Source of the DNA: Candidatus Thiodictyon syntrophicum
GTDB lineage: Bacteria; Pseudomonadota; Gammaproteobacteria; Chromatiales; Chromatiaceae
Assembly (NCBI RefSeq): GCF_002813775.1
Contig: NZ_CP020371.1
Location: 248,001 to 312,000, forward strand
Length of the DNA stretch: 64,000 nt
Reading direction: 5' to 3'
Shown here: piece by piece, positions 26,117 through 34,936 of the stretch
How the letters are laid out: each line of letters begins with the position of its first letter
How positions within the stretch are numbered: position 1 is the first letter of the stretch
Position numbers and translations under genes: made by a program
Notes under the pieces: model-generated
Databases searched by the model: none
Seen by the model: the letters and a program-made list of their open reading frames with translations, nothing else
Told to the model about the DNA's origin: nothing

Positions 26117-26198
26117 TAGTGGTCCTGACGTATCAGCCGCCCGTGGGGCCGGTCTGCAGGTCGACTCCATTGGAAACGGGCCAGGCCCAGTGACCGGC

Positions 26199-26756
26199 TC
26201 AACCGAACAGGCTCATCCGCGCCATCACCCGGTCGCGCTTGACCAGCCAGTGTCGCAGCGCGCCGGCGACGTGCAAAACGATAAGACCGAGGATCGCCCA
26301 GCCGACCACGCCGTGGACAAAGAACAGGGTCTCGCTCTGCGCCTGGTCCTTGCCGATGAGTCCAGGCAGGGTCCAACCGAAGAATTGCACCGGGTAGCCG
26401 CCCGCCGCCGTGGCAAGCCAACCGATGACCGGCATGGCCACCAGGGCGACGTAGAAGAGGCCATGGACGACGCGGCTGGCGACGTGTTCGGACGTCGCCA
26501 GCGGCGGCCGATAGGGTGGCGCGCCAAGGCTGACCCTGAGCCCGAGGCGCAGGATCATCAGGGCCAGGATCATGACTCCGAAGGTCTTGTGGTAAGCGTA
26601 CAGGGCGTTGGTTGCTGCGCCGCCGAAGGTCTCCTTGACCCCGTCGAAGCCGAGGAATCCCAGGGTCATGCCGATCGCCAGGACGCCCAGCACCAGGATG
26701 ACGATCAGCCAGTGCAACAGGCGCTGCACCAGGGGATAGCGGTCGGTCTCAATCAT
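26199..26756 (-). CDS. Cytochrome b561-family membrane protein
   Basis: The 185-residue protein has four membrane helices and the histidines that hold two b-hemes: RLLHWLIVILVL near the N-terminus, YHKTFGVMILAL, RVVHGLFYVALVAMPV and FFVHGVVGWAILGLIVLH. A C-terminal RHWLVKRDRV follows. It is expected to pass electrons in the cytoplasmic membrane, often from or to quinone. The start is MIETDRYP. It is the only redox membrane protein in the operon and may supply electrons to a partner enzyme; this is inference. Confidence 0.88.
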   Translation of the reverse strand: MIETDRYPLVQRLLHWLIVILVLGVLAIGMTLGFLGFDGVKETFGGAATNALYAYHKTFGVMILALMILRLGLRVSLGAPPYRPPLATSEHVASRVVHGLFYVALVAMPVIGWLATAAGGYPVQFFGWTLPGLIGKDQAQSETLFFVHGVVGWAILGLIVLHVAGALRHWLVKRDRVMARMSLFG

Positions 26757-26877
26757 GATTCCCCTCGTTGGCCCACGCGGCGCGCTCGGCTGAACGCCAG
26801 CGCTAGAACTGGTTACCGGTTTGCGGCTTTCAACCTTCACCGCTCCCGGCTGCCGGAACCCGGCAGCGCCTTTGAAA

Positions 26878-27804
26878 TCATTTGGGCAGCAGCAGGGCGT
26901 CCTGGTGACCCACCCGGATGCGCGAGCGCCGGCCATCGATCCCGGCCTGCCGGACCGCTCGCCACTGTTGGATGGATGCCTTCAGCGCCTTGCGCTGCGA
27001 GCCCGGGTGCGCGTCGGTCTGTGCCAGCGCGGCGGCGGCCCAGCCCTCCGTCAGGGCCGACTGGATCCCGGTTTCATGGGGGTCAAGCAGCCAGTCGCTA
27101 TCCGCCAGCTCCACCGAAAACCCCATCGCCTCCGCCAACTGCGCCAGCCGTACTGTCGCGCCGGGCCCGAGGGCGGGACCAAACCCCTTGTCGCGACGTT
27201 GGTGGGTGTTGACGAGGCCGATGACGCGCGGGTCGAGGGGGTGCCCAGGCTCGATGACCACCCGACCGTCGTAGGTCAAGGCCAGCAGCAGGGGCGCACG
27301 GGCGGCATGACAGCGCCCGATCAGACCCGCGAGCCAGGGCTCGGAGACGAGATCCAACAGCGCCGAGGCGGTTACCAGGGTCCCGCGGTCGAGGTCGAGG
27401 GCCGCGGCACCGCGCGCCAGATCGAGCGTCCGGGTGTGAATCTCCCAGGGAGGCGCTGGCCCCTGGATGCGCAGCCCGTCGGCCTGCGCAGCAGTCGGCA
27501 GACCCAGGCCGCCCGCCCACTCGGCAGTCCGGCGCGGCAGGGCGGCGAGCAGCTCCCGGTCCCGGTCCAGACAGATCCAGCGCTGTGGCACGTTCAGGCA
27601 GGGCGAAAGCCGTGGGGCCAGATAGCGCAGATTGGCCCCGGCGCCGCAGCCCAGGTCCAGCACGGTCAGGGGTGCCGTCGGATTGTCGGCCTGTTGCGCG
27701 CGCTGCGACAGCCAACCGGCAAGGCGCTGCACCAGGTGCGCGCAGCGGGCGCGGGTATCGGCCGCCTCGCGCAGGGCCAGCCAGTCCGCGCTGAAGTCAC
27801 CCAC
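26878..27804 (-). CDS. Class I SAM-dependent methyltransferase
   Basis: The 308-residue protein has the SAM-binding motif I TVLDLGCGAGANLRYLAPRL, the acidic loop ICLDRDRELL, a motif around LVTASALLDLVSEPWL, and LLALTYDGRVVIEPGHPLDP. It lacks further domains. A GTG start overlaps the glycosyltransferase stop by 8 bp, showing translational coupling. The substrate is unknown; from context it may methylate the small molecule or glycoside made by this operon. Confidence 0.85.
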   Translation of the reverse strand: MGDFSADWLALREAADTRARCAHLVQRLAGWLSQRAQQADNPTAPLTVLDLGCGAGANLRYLAPRLSPCLNVPQRWICLDRDRELLAALPRRTAEWAGGLGLPTAAQADGLRIQGPAPPWEIHTRTLDLARGAAALDLDRGTLVTASALLDLVSEPWLAGLIGRCHAARAPLLLALTYDGRVVIEPGHPLDPRVIGLVNTHQRRDKGFGPALGPGATVRLAQLAEAMGFSVELADSDWLLDPHETGIQSALTEGWAAAALAQTDAHPGSQRKALKASIQQWRAVRQAGIDGRRSRIRVGHQDALLLPK

Positions 27805-28882
27805 GCCGGACCTCCTCGCAGGCGGCAGCGAAGGCGGCAGCGAAGGCGGCGGCGGCCTGCGGCCAGGTCGGGAGCCGCAGACCGGCGGCGCGGGACCCGG
27901 CGGCGAGCCGGCGGCGCAGGCCCGCATCCGTCAGCAGCCCCCGCAGCGCCGCGGCGAGGGCCGCGGGGTCGTCCGGCCGGACCAGGACGCCGGCCCCCGG
28001 AGGGACGGTCTCGGGCACCGCGCCGGACCGGGCAGCCAGAATCGGCACACCCCGGGCGAGGGCCTCCGCAAAGACCATCCCGTACCCTTCGAACCGGCTG
28101 GCCAGCACGAAGAGGTCGGCCTGCGCATAGTGCCGATTGAGCTCCCGCCGCGCGAGGACTCCGCGGAAGCGCACCCGCGCGCGCAACCCCAGGTCGTCGC
28201 GCAACCGCGGCAGGGTGCCGGACCATGCGGGGTCCCGGTCGGTGGCGCCGACGCAGTCGAGTCCCCAGGGGAGGTCGGCAACCTCCGCCAGCGCCCGCAG
28301 CAGGACATCATGGCCCTTGCGCGGGACCAGGGCACCGACGCTCAGGAGGCGCGGCTGACCATCCGGCGAGCCCAGGGCCGCCGGTGCCGGGTCCGTCCCG
28401 GGCTCCACCACCCGGATGCGCCCTGCCGACACCCCGTACGCCGCGAGCAACCGCGCAGTGAAGCCGCTGGTGACCAACACCAGCCGCGCCTGGGCCAGGG
28501 CGCGGGTCTCGGCTTGGCGCAGCGCCGCGGCCCGTTCGGGCGGGACCCCGGTTTCTTCGGCCAGGGGGTGGTGGACCAGGGCCACGAGCCGGAGACGCTC
28601 GCCCTGCGCCTGCGCCAGCTCGGGGAGTGCGCCGAAGGCGAGCCCGTCCACGACGGCGAGGGCCGCATCGGGGATGGACGCAAGGACCGCTTCGGTCTGT
28701 CTCAGGGCCGCCTGGGTCGGCACCGGAAAGCTCGCGTCCAAGACACGATGCTCTACCCGCCAGCCCAGCCCGGCCAGGCCGGCTATCATGCGCCGGTCGT
28801 AGCCATAGCCCCCGGTGGGGGTGTCGAGGTCCCCGGGGATCAGGAACCACAGGCGCCGGCGCGCGGCAGTGGGCGGGTTCAG
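27797..28882 (-). CDS. GT4-family glycosyltransferase
   Basis: The GT-B protein begins with [20 protein letters not shown], the usual N-terminal loop of retaining GT4 enzymes. It continues with [32 protein letters not shown] and the donor-binding EX7E block [20 protein letters not shown]. The conserved N-terminal loop lies upstream of the first ATG (28789), so the true start must be further out. The only candidate near the PTPS stop is a CTG in a CTGA overlap, which is chosen with low certainty. The Ala-rich C-terminus carries a short repeated [10 protein letters not shown] stretch. Confidence 0.8.
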   Translation of the reverse strand: MNPPTAARRRLWFLIPGDLDTPTGGYGYDRRMIAGLAGLGWRVEHRVLDASFPVPTQAALRQTEAVLASIPDAALAVVDGLAFGALPELAQAQGERLRLVALVHHPLAEETGVPPERAAALRQAETRALAQARLVLVTSGFTARLLAAYGVSAGRIRVVEPGTDPAPAALGSPDGQPRLLSVGALVPRKGHDVLLRALAEVADLPWGLDCVGATDRDPAWSGTLPRLRDDLGLRARVRFRGVLARRELNRHYAQADLFVLASRFEGYGMVFAEALARGVPILAARSGAVPETVPPGAGVLVRPDDPAALAAALRGLLTDAGLRRRLAAGSRAAGLRLPTWPQAAAAFAAAFAAACEEVRRG

Positions 28883-29283
28883 ACCGGCAGCTCCGCCTCG
28901 TAGGCCGCCCAGGCGAGGTGCGACTCGCGCAGGACCACCCGCAGGGAGCCGAGGCCCCGGGCGGCATCGCCCAGCTCACCGGCGCGGATGCGCGCGACCA
29001 GGCCCTCGAAGATCTGCCGTGCCATGAATTCGGTGGTGGTGTTCTGGCCCCGAAGATCCGGGTGCTCGTCCAGGTTGCGGTAGTCGAAGGTCGCCAGGAC
29101 CGCGCGCAGGGCTTGGCTGGCGAGGCCGATATCGACCACCAGGTTGTCGTGGTCCAGTTCCGGTCGGCGCAGTTCCAGGTCCACCACATAGGTGGCGCCG
29201 TGGAGCCGCTGGGCCGGGCCGAAGACCTCACCGCGGAGGCTATGGGCGATCATGACGTGATCGCGTACGCACAGGCTGTACAT
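28879..29283 (-). CDS. 6-pyruvoyl-tetrahydropterin synthase/QueD-like protein
   Basis: The 134-residue protein has the T-fold layout of PTPS/QueD: a first histidine in MIAHSLRG, a second block [15 protein letters not shown], the acid region [20 protein letters not shown], and [10 protein letters not shown] followed by [15 protein letters not shown]. In PTPS the metal is held by three histidines, two of them in an HGHNY-type motif. Here that motif reads HGATY, so one zinc ligand is missing, and no catalytic Cys is seen near the first His. It may act on another substrate or with altered metal binding. It is 12 bp after the dehydrogenase gene and overlaps the glycosyltransferase frame. Confidence 0.8.
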   Translation of the reverse strand: MYSLCVRDHVMIAHSLRGEVFGPAQRLHGATYVVDLELRRPELDHDNLVVDIGLASQALRAVLATFDYRNLDEHPDLRGQNTTTEFMARQIFEGLVARIRAGELGDAARGLGSLRVVLRESHLAWAAYEAELPV

Positions 29284-29295
29284 GGGCGTCGTCCT

Positions 29296-30324
29296 CTATG
29301 AGTAGCGAATGCGGTGCATCAGGGTGTCGCCGGGGTCGCGGGCCAGGCGCGCCTGGACCGCCGGCAGGTCGTCGAAAGCGTCCTCGCCGGTGATCAGCCG
29401 ATCGAGGACCGGGTCCGCCAGCAGCGACAGGGCCAACGCCATGCGCCGGCGATGGTCCCAACGCGCCCGCTGGGCGGTGGCGACGCTGCCGACCTGGGAC
29501 GAGCGGATGGTCAGCCGGCGCCGGTGGAAACCCTGGCCCAGGGGGAGTGGGACCTCGCGCGTTCCGTACCAACTCAACTCCAGCACGGTCGCCTCGAATC
29601 CCGCGATCCGCAGGCCCTGCGCCAGACCCGCCGGGGCACCGCTGGTGTGGATGACCAGGTCCGCGTCGGGGGTCGCCTCCGGCGGCCCCGCAAACCCGAC
29701 CCCGAGGGCGGCGGCGATGGGGGCACGCCGGGGGTTCAGGTCGATCAGCTCGACCTGGCAGCCGGGGATGCGTCCCGCCAGCCAGGCGACCAGGCAGCCG
29801 AGGGTGCCGGCACCGATGACGGCGATCCGCTCCCCGAGACGGGGGCTGGCGTCCCAGAGCCCGTTGACCGCGGTCTCCAGGTTCGCGGCGAGCACCGCGC
29901 GCCCCGTCGGTACCTGTTCCGGTAGGAGGTGGAGCGCCGCCGCCGGGACCCGGTAGCGGGTCTGGTGCGGATGCAGGCAGAAGACCGTCCGCCCCAGCAG
30001 GTGCGCGGGGCCTTCCTCCACCACGCCGACGCTGCAGTAACCGTACTTGACCGGCCCGGGGAAGTCGCCAACCTGGAACGGCGCGCGCATGGTCTGGTAC
30101 TCACTCGGCGGTACCTCACCGCGAAATACCAGGGACTCGGTCCCGCGGCTGATGCCGCTGTAGCGGGTGCGCACCAGGGCATCCCCGGGGGCGGGGTCCG
30201 GCAAGGGTTCCCGGCGCAGCTCGCCCCGGCCGGGCTCGGTCACCCAGAAGGCGCTGGCCTGTCCCGGGGGCGGCGTCAGCCCAGCGGGTGAGCATGTGGG
30301 TCCTGTCTGTCGTCGATCGGTCAT
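29296..30324 (-). CDS. MDR/zinc-type alcohol dehydrogenase-like protein
   Basis: This 342-residue medium-chain dehydrogenase/reductase begins a GroES-like fold with [20 protein letters not shown]. It has the coenzyme Rossmann motif [18 protein letters not shown] near residue 160 and the strand [12 protein letters not shown]. The usual catalytic Cys and His zinc ligands of classical alcohol dehydrogenases are not evident; the block reads [14 protein letters not shown]. It is the first gene of the leftward operon, and the ATG (MTDRRQT) is set by comparison with the second broken copy near 53 kb, which shares this start. Confidence 0.82.
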   Translation of the reverse strand: MTDRRQTGPTCSPAGLTPPPGQASAFWVTEPGRGELRREPLPDPAPGDALVRTRYSGISRGTESLVFRGEVPPSEYQTMRAPFQVGDFPGPVKYGYCSVGVVEEGPAHLLGRTVFCLHPHQTRYRVPAAALHLLPEQVPTGRAVLAANLETAVNGLWDASPRLGERIAVIGAGTLGCLVAWLAGRIPGCQVELIDLNPRRAPIAAALGVGFAGPPEATPDADLVIHTSGAPAGLAQGLRIAGFEATVLELSWYGTREVPLPLGQGFHRRRLTIRSSQVGSVATAQRARWDHRRRMALALSLLADPVLDRLITGEDAFDDLPAVQARLARDPGDTLMHRIRYS

Positions 30325-30686
30325 AATGAAAATCGAAATCAGCGATGGGGCCGATCGAACCCTGCGCGGATCCGCAGGCCCGGTCCGCAAGTCGGTCCCG
30401 CGGGGGGCAAATACCAGGCCCCTCTGCGGCGAGCCCCTGACCTGGGACAGGGACCGATGCGCCAGGATACTCCCGGCGACCCTCATCATTGCCCCGGCCG
30501 CACCAGCATGTCTGCCCATGGCTCGGATGGAGTGACCCGCCAGGGGCGCGCGGCGCCGTTACGCCCTCCTCCACCCAACCTGAGGTTGCAAGGCCCATGA
30601 CAACTCACATCGACCCCCAAAACAGATGCATCAGATTCTCCGAATATTAGAGTAATGTGATGCGATTGCCCTGAGCGTTATCCAGG
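30325..30686. other. Divergent intergenic region upstream of the dehydrogenase operon
   Basis: No gene was recognised. The first 45 bp next to the dehydrogenase start are repeated beside the second copy near 55.36 kb, then the two copies diverge. The promoter for the leftward operon and for the rightward YkgJ-like gene must lie here. An AT-rich tract at about 30640-30660 precedes the YkgJ-like gene, but no convincing promoter boxes were identified. Confidence 0.4.
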
Positions 30687-31766
30687 ATGACCGTGCAACC
30701 ACAGCCCCCTTTAGCCCGACTCCATGACGAGATCGACGCGCGTGTGCGAGACATCCGGGGGGAGCATCCCGACTGGCCGTGCGGCAAAGGCTGCGGTAAT
30801 TGTTGCCGGACGCTCGCCGACGTACCCCAACTCACGGCCGCGGAATGGGACCTGCTGCGCGCGGGCCTCGCCGCGCTCGCGCCGCAACCGTTGCGGGAGA
30901 TCCGCCGGAACCTGGCGGCCTTGGTTGGCCAGCGGTCACGACCGGTTGTCTGCCCGCTCCTGGACCGGACGTCCAACGCCTGTCTGGTCTATGCCCAGCG
31001 TCCGGTGGCCTGCCGCACCTACGGCTTCTATGTGCAACGTCACCTGGGGCTCTATTGCCATGGCCTCGAAGCCCGCGTCGCCGGCGGCGCCTTGGCAAAC
31101 GTGGTGTGGGGCAACCACGCTGCCATTGATCGCCAACTCGCCGACCTGGGCGAGCCCCGTGCATTGACCGAGTGGTTCGAGCAATGGATAGCCGAGATTG
31201 CGATAAAGAAAGGACATCAGGATTTTGTGGCCATAGTTACGGGTCGCAGTAACGATGAGATCCAAGTGCTTGGGGTGCTGAAGGATCGTAGCAAACAGAC
31301 CGTAAAGGAATTCTTCTCAAGTATTCCCAAGCGGTTACGAATATCTGTGCGGTACGTCTGTTCCGATATGTATGATGGTTTCATCAATGCCGCTAAGGAA
31401 GTGTTCGGGAAAAAAATTCGGATCGTTGCGGACCGCTTTCATGTCGCTAAGCTCTATCGTGAAGGACTCGAGAATCTACGCAAGAAAGAATTGAGACGTC
31501 TTCAGCGAACACTTTCGGCAGTCGATTACAAGAAATTAAAAGGTGCAATGTGGGCGTTACGTAAGAAAGAAGCAGATTTGACAGACGAGGAAAAAGCGAT
31601 CCTGGAAAAACTGTTTGAGTATTCGCCGCGATTGAAGCAAGCTCATCTATTTCGTAACCAACTGACAGCGATCTTCGATAAACATATTACCCGAGCCCAG
31701 GCGAAGCATCTACTCAATGGTTGGGCGGCCCGTGTCAAGCGTAGCGAGGTTCGCTTTTTTGGATGA
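30687..31766 (+). CDS. YkgJ-family cysteine-cluster protein fused in frame to an ISL3 transposase fragment
   Basis: Residues 1 to about 165 are a YkgJ-type putative zinc/iron-chelating protein: CGKGCGNCCRTLADVPQLTA, VCPLLD, CLVYAQRPVACRTYGFY and LYCHGLEA. From about residue 168 the frame runs directly into an ISL3 transposase, with IAIKKGHQDFVAIVTGRSND, VCSDMYDGF and IRIVADRFHVAKLYREGLEN, up to RVKRSEVRFFG. Base composition drops from GC-rich to clearly AT-rich at the joint near 31190. The transposase part lacks its N-terminal third, including the first catalytic Asp, and its end. So this is a chimera made by IS insertion and deletion. The YkgJ part is nearly complete. Confidence 0.85.
   Translation: MTVQPQPPLARLHDEIDARVRDIRGEHPDWPCGKGCGNCCRTLADVPQLTAAEWDLLRAGLAALAPQPLREIRRNLAALVGQRSRPVVCPLLDRTSNACLVYAQRPVACRTYGFYVQRHLGLYCHGLEARVAGGALANVVWGNHAAIDRQLADLGEPRALTEWFEQWIAEIAIKKGHQDFVAIVTGRSNDEIQVLGVLKDRSKQTVKEFFSSIPKRLRISVRYVCSDMYDGFINAAKEVFGKKIRIVADRFHVAKLYREGLENLRKKELRRLQRTLSAVDYKKLKGAMWALRKKEADLTDEEKAILEKLFEYSPRLKQAHLFRNQLTAIFDKHITRAQAKHLLNGWAARVKRSEVRFFG
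31190..31762 (+). mobile_element. Internal fragment of an ISL3-family element
   Basis: Only the middle of the transposase gene is left, with no terminal inverted repeats at either side. It joins the YkgJ-like gene on the left and the livF gene on the right, where livF starts 4 bp before the chimeric frame ends. The fragment marks a deletion joint. Confidence 0.8.
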
Positions 31767-32539
31767 CCAGCGCCAGCCAGGCAATGCCGCTGCCGGATAC
31801 CACGGTCTCCCTGTTGGAGGTCAGCGGGCTGCGCGTGCACTATGACGGGATTCAGGCCCTGCACGGCGTCTCCTTCAGCGTGCCCCGGGGGCAGATCGTC
31901 ACCCTGATCGGTGCCAATGGCGCCGGCAAGACCTCGATTCTGCATGCCATCTCCGGACTGACGCCCTACAGTGGCAGCGTCACCTTCGCGGGCCACGACC
32001 TGCATGGGGTGCCGGCCCATCGGATCGTCGGCCTGGGTATCGCCCAGGTGCCCGAGGGACGGGGCATCTTCGGCAACCTGACGGTGCGCGAAAACCTGCG
32101 CCTGGCGACTTGGCAGCGCCGCGACCGGGAGCGAATCGAGGAGGATTTCGAGCGGGTCCTGGTCCGCTTCCCGCGCCTGCGGGAGCGCCTTGGACAGGCC
32201 GCGGGCACCCTGTCCGGCGGCGAACAGCAGATGCTGGCGGTGGGGCGGGCGCTGATGAGCCGGGCGAGTCTGCTGTTGCTGGACGAGCCATCCATGGGCA
32301 TGTCGCCGATATTGGTGCAGGAGATCTTCGCCATCATCCAGGAAATCAACCGGGAGGGCACGACGGTCCTGTTGGTGGAGCAAAACGCCAACATGGCGCT
32401 ACGTATCGCCTCCCACGCGCATGTACTCGAAACTGGTCGCATCACCCTCGCCGGCAGCGGCCAGCAGCTCCTGGGCGATCCGCGAGTCAAGCAGGCCTAT
32501 CTGGGGACAGCCCTGAAGCATCACTCTGTCGCCGGCTGA
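31763..32539 (+). CDS. livF: LivF-type ABC transporter ATPase (orphan)
   Basis: The 258-residue ATPase has Walker A GANGAGKT, a Q-loop region, signature LSGGEQQ, Walker B LLLLDEPS and the H/D-loop with LLVEQNANMALRIASHAHVL, which is characteristic of LivF subunits of branched-chain amino acid and urea/amide importers. The other subunits (LivG, LivH, LivM, binding protein) are absent; an ISL3 fragment sits where they should be, so the operon was cut. The first eight residues may come from the joint, with MPLPDTTV as the natural start. It could no longer work alone. Confidence 0.88.
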   Translation: MTSASQAMPLPDTTVSLLEVSGLRVHYDGIQALHGVSFSVPRGQIVTLIGANGAGKTSILHAISGLTPYSGSVTFAGHDLHGVPAHRIVGLGIAQVPEGRGIFGNLTVRENLRLATWQRRDRERIEEDFERVLVRFPRLRERLGQAAGTLSGGEQQMLAVGRALMSRASLLLLDEPSMGMSPILVQEIFAIIQEINREGTTVLLVEQNANMALRIASHAHVLETGRITLAGSGQQLLGDPRVKQAYLGTALKHHSVAG

Positions 32540-32714
32540 CTAACCCGGGTCAGGCAAATCGACGCTGATGCAGTACGGTCGTCCGCGCCGATCGCATCGA
32601 GCCAATCCGGCGGTTTTCTCTGCACGCTGACCGCTTATACGGTGGTGGGAGTGAAGCCAGGCGGATAATGCTATATTCTCAGCGGCTTCACCAGCACTGG
32701 CGGATGATCCCTGG

Positions 32715-34493
32715 TCAATGATCGAATTGCAGCCGTAGCTGGGCGCGGCCATCGCGTTCACCCTGATCGACGCGATCGGCCAGTTTTTGGATCAGCATCC
32801 CGGGCAGCGTCGCCATGGCCTCAGCGAGCGCCGCATCATCCGCGTCGGCGTCCATGAGTGCCTGCCAGTCGACCGCTTGGGGCGCGGCAAACTGGATGCC
32901 TGGGCCAGGATAGTCCAGCGTCAGAATCAACTTGTACTCGTCAAAACTGGCCAACAAGCGCGCCGGGCCCGCGAGCGCCCGGGCCTGGTTAAGGGTCTCC
33001 AGTGCCTCGCCCACCGCGGTACCGGCGCGGGCGATGACCTCCGGGCGCGCCCCCCAGTCCGCCCCGCAGTCTTCAAGAAACCGAGTTGCCTGCGGACCCG
33101 GCCGCGCTTGGTCCAGCAGGAGTTCACGGGAACGGGAGACGCCGATACGGAAGAGCAGATTCAACCCGATCGCAACCATGGTCCCGACCACCAGCCCCGA
33201 ACCGAGAATGGGTTTAAGCTCCGGGGATACCGACGCCGTCAGTCCCGGGACCATGAACACCGCCGTACCAGCGGCCAGACCCAGTCCGACGACCGCTTGC
33301 CGCCGACTGTTGAGCATCCGCGACATAATCAATTGCGCGCCGGAGACCATCACGTAGCCTGCGGTATAAATCAGGATGGCACCGACGACGGCGGGCGGCA
33401 GCAGGATGATGAACGTGGCGATCTGGGGCAGGCAGGAAATCGCGATGAGCAGCACGCCGGTCACCATTCCCGCGCGCCGTGCGGCGACCCCGGTCATATG
33501 GGCGAGGCCGAGGTTGGCCGAGGAGATGCAAGTGGTTAAGGTGCCGGCGAGGCCGCAGACGATGTTGCACAGTCCCATGCCGTTCAGCAAACGGCCGATC
33601 ATCGGGAGATCAGGACGCCGCCATTTTTCATTATTCATCTTGTCAATCACCACCCCGCCCCCCACCGCGTCGACGGCATTGATCACGAGGACCAGAACAA
33701 GGGGGATGATCGCCGCCGGAACCCAGGTGGGCGTTGGCGGGATGTAATTGCCAACCGGTAGCGAAAGCGGCGGCTGGATCGCGACCTTGGCCATTTCTGC
33801 GGCGCCAAAGTCGCCGGTCAGTACCGCCACGAACATCCCCGTCGCGGCACCGATGATCAGGGCCAGCACACGAAGGCGGGCCCCCGTCCAGACTGAGACG
33901 GCGACCAATGATCCCAGGGTGGTCGCAGCGATCAGTATTGACGTTGGAGCGATGCCACCGCGCTCGAGCCCGATAGCGCGTTCTACGCCACCCGGGATCA
34001 GGCTCATGCCGAGCAGGACCAACAGCGTTCCGGTCACCTCGGGCGGAAAAAGGACTTGCAGCCGGGGCAAAAAACGTCCCAGCCCAATAACGACGATACC
34101 CCCTGCCAAGAGGCCGCCCGCCGCGGCACTCGGGCCATGGGCGTTGGTCACAGCGATGAACGCCATCATCGTAAAGGGGTCCGGGATATGCACCAAGAGG
34201 TGGCCCGCGCTGACCCGGGTGGTCAAACTGTTCAGCAGGGTACCAAGACCCATGACGACCACCGACAGGGATACGAAATCCCGCAGCGGCGCGTCCGCAA
34301 GACCGATGCCTTTGCCGGCAATAACGACATAGATCAACAGCATCAGTGCCACCAGCATATGCTGTATACCCACTGCCAGAACCGTGGGTAGGGGCGGTGT
34401 TTCCTGGGCGATATACAGCATATCGCGAGGCCTCTCCCGCTTTGCGTCAACAAAGGGAGGCAGAACACGATCGAAATGCTTTCTCCAGTTCAT
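32715..34493 (-). CDS. NCS2 (NAT) nucleobase permease with C-terminal HATPase-like domain
   Basis: The 592-residue protein has about 12-14 membrane helices over residues 30-440. It shows the NAT family QH motif (GIQHMLVALMLL, first helix) and signature NLGLAHMTG after SSA, as in xanthine and uracil permeases. Unlike ordinary members it carries about 140 extra cytoplasmic residues: FLEDCGADWGARPEVIARAG, VGEALETLNQ, LASFDEYKLILTLDYPG and LIQKLADRVDQGE. These have the rhythm of an RsbW-type HATPase but lack the N-box Asn and glycine loops. The start is MNWRKHFDRV, shared in style with the divergent paralogue. It is transcribed away from that paralogue. Confidence 0.85.
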   Translation of the reverse strand: MNWRKHFDRVLPPFVDAKRERPRDMLYIAQETPPLPTVLAVGIQHMLVALMLLIYVVIAGKGIGLADAPLRDFVSLSVVVMGLGTLLNSLTTRVSAGHLLVHIPDPFTMMAFIAVTNAHGPSAAAGGLLAGGIVVIGLGRFLPRLQVLFPPEVTGTLLVLLGMSLIPGGVERAIGLERGGIAPTSILIAATTLGSLVAVSVWTGARLRVLALIIGAATGMFVAVLTGDFGAAEMAKVAIQPPLSLPVGNYIPPTPTWVPAAIIPLVLVLVINAVDAVGGGVVIDKMNNEKWRRPDLPMIGRLLNGMGLCNIVCGLAGTLTTCISSANLGLAHMTGVAARRAGMVTGVLLIAISCLPQIATFIILLPPAVVGAILIYTAGYVMVSGAQLIMSRMLNSRRQAVVGLGLAAGTAVFMVPGLTASVSPELKPILGSGLVVGTMVAIGLNLLFRIGVSRSRELLLDQARPGPQATRFLEDCGADWGARPEVIARAGTAVGEALETLNQARALAGPARLLASFDEYKLILTLDYPGPGIQFAAPQAVDWQALMDADADDAALAEAMATLPGMLIQKLADRVDQGERDGRAQLRLQFDH

Positions 34494-34936
34494 CGGAGTC
34501 TCGTTCGTTCGGGGCCAACAGTGGCCCAACATTGTGCCGCCACCCGCCGTCCCCCAAGGTCACCGCACGCACGCGCGGGTATGCTGGCGTGTGCAATCTC
34601 CTCCAACTCGGGGCGGTCTCAGCAGTGCCGCTGCCGGCGGGTGGGATTGCAGCCCCTCGTGGTCGTGCTTGCGGCTGAGACATACTTGACCGATCATACC
34701 ATCCTTGGCCGCTGCGGCCAGCGGTTCCCGCGGCCAAGCAAAACCGCACTGCGAACAAGTTATCAAAATGCAGAACGCAGACCCACCGCCAGCAGTCGTC
34801 AACAACATTTTATTCGCAATGTCGGGCGGCCGCGCAGGGATTGCACCCGAACGCCCTCGCGTTGTCCGCAAGAGCAGTGGACGAGCGGCCGTGCCGGACC
34901 TGGGCGCTCGACGCGATGATTACCCCGAGACCTGAC
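34494..34936. promoter_or_regulatory. Divergent promoter region between the two permease genes
   Basis: These 443 bp must carry both permease promoters. No guanine/xanthine-type riboswitch core and no clear operator was seen. A GC-rich inverted stretch around 34711-34735 (GGCCGCTGCGGCC, then GCGGTTCCCGCGGCC) could form a hairpin. No gene is supported. Confidence 0.45.

Noticed and set aside
34494-34936. A purine riboswitch or a tRNA-like element upstream of the permeases
   Set aside because: No conserved riboswitch core; a GGGATTGCACCCG stretch near 34838 resembles a tRNA arm but has no cloverleaf around it.
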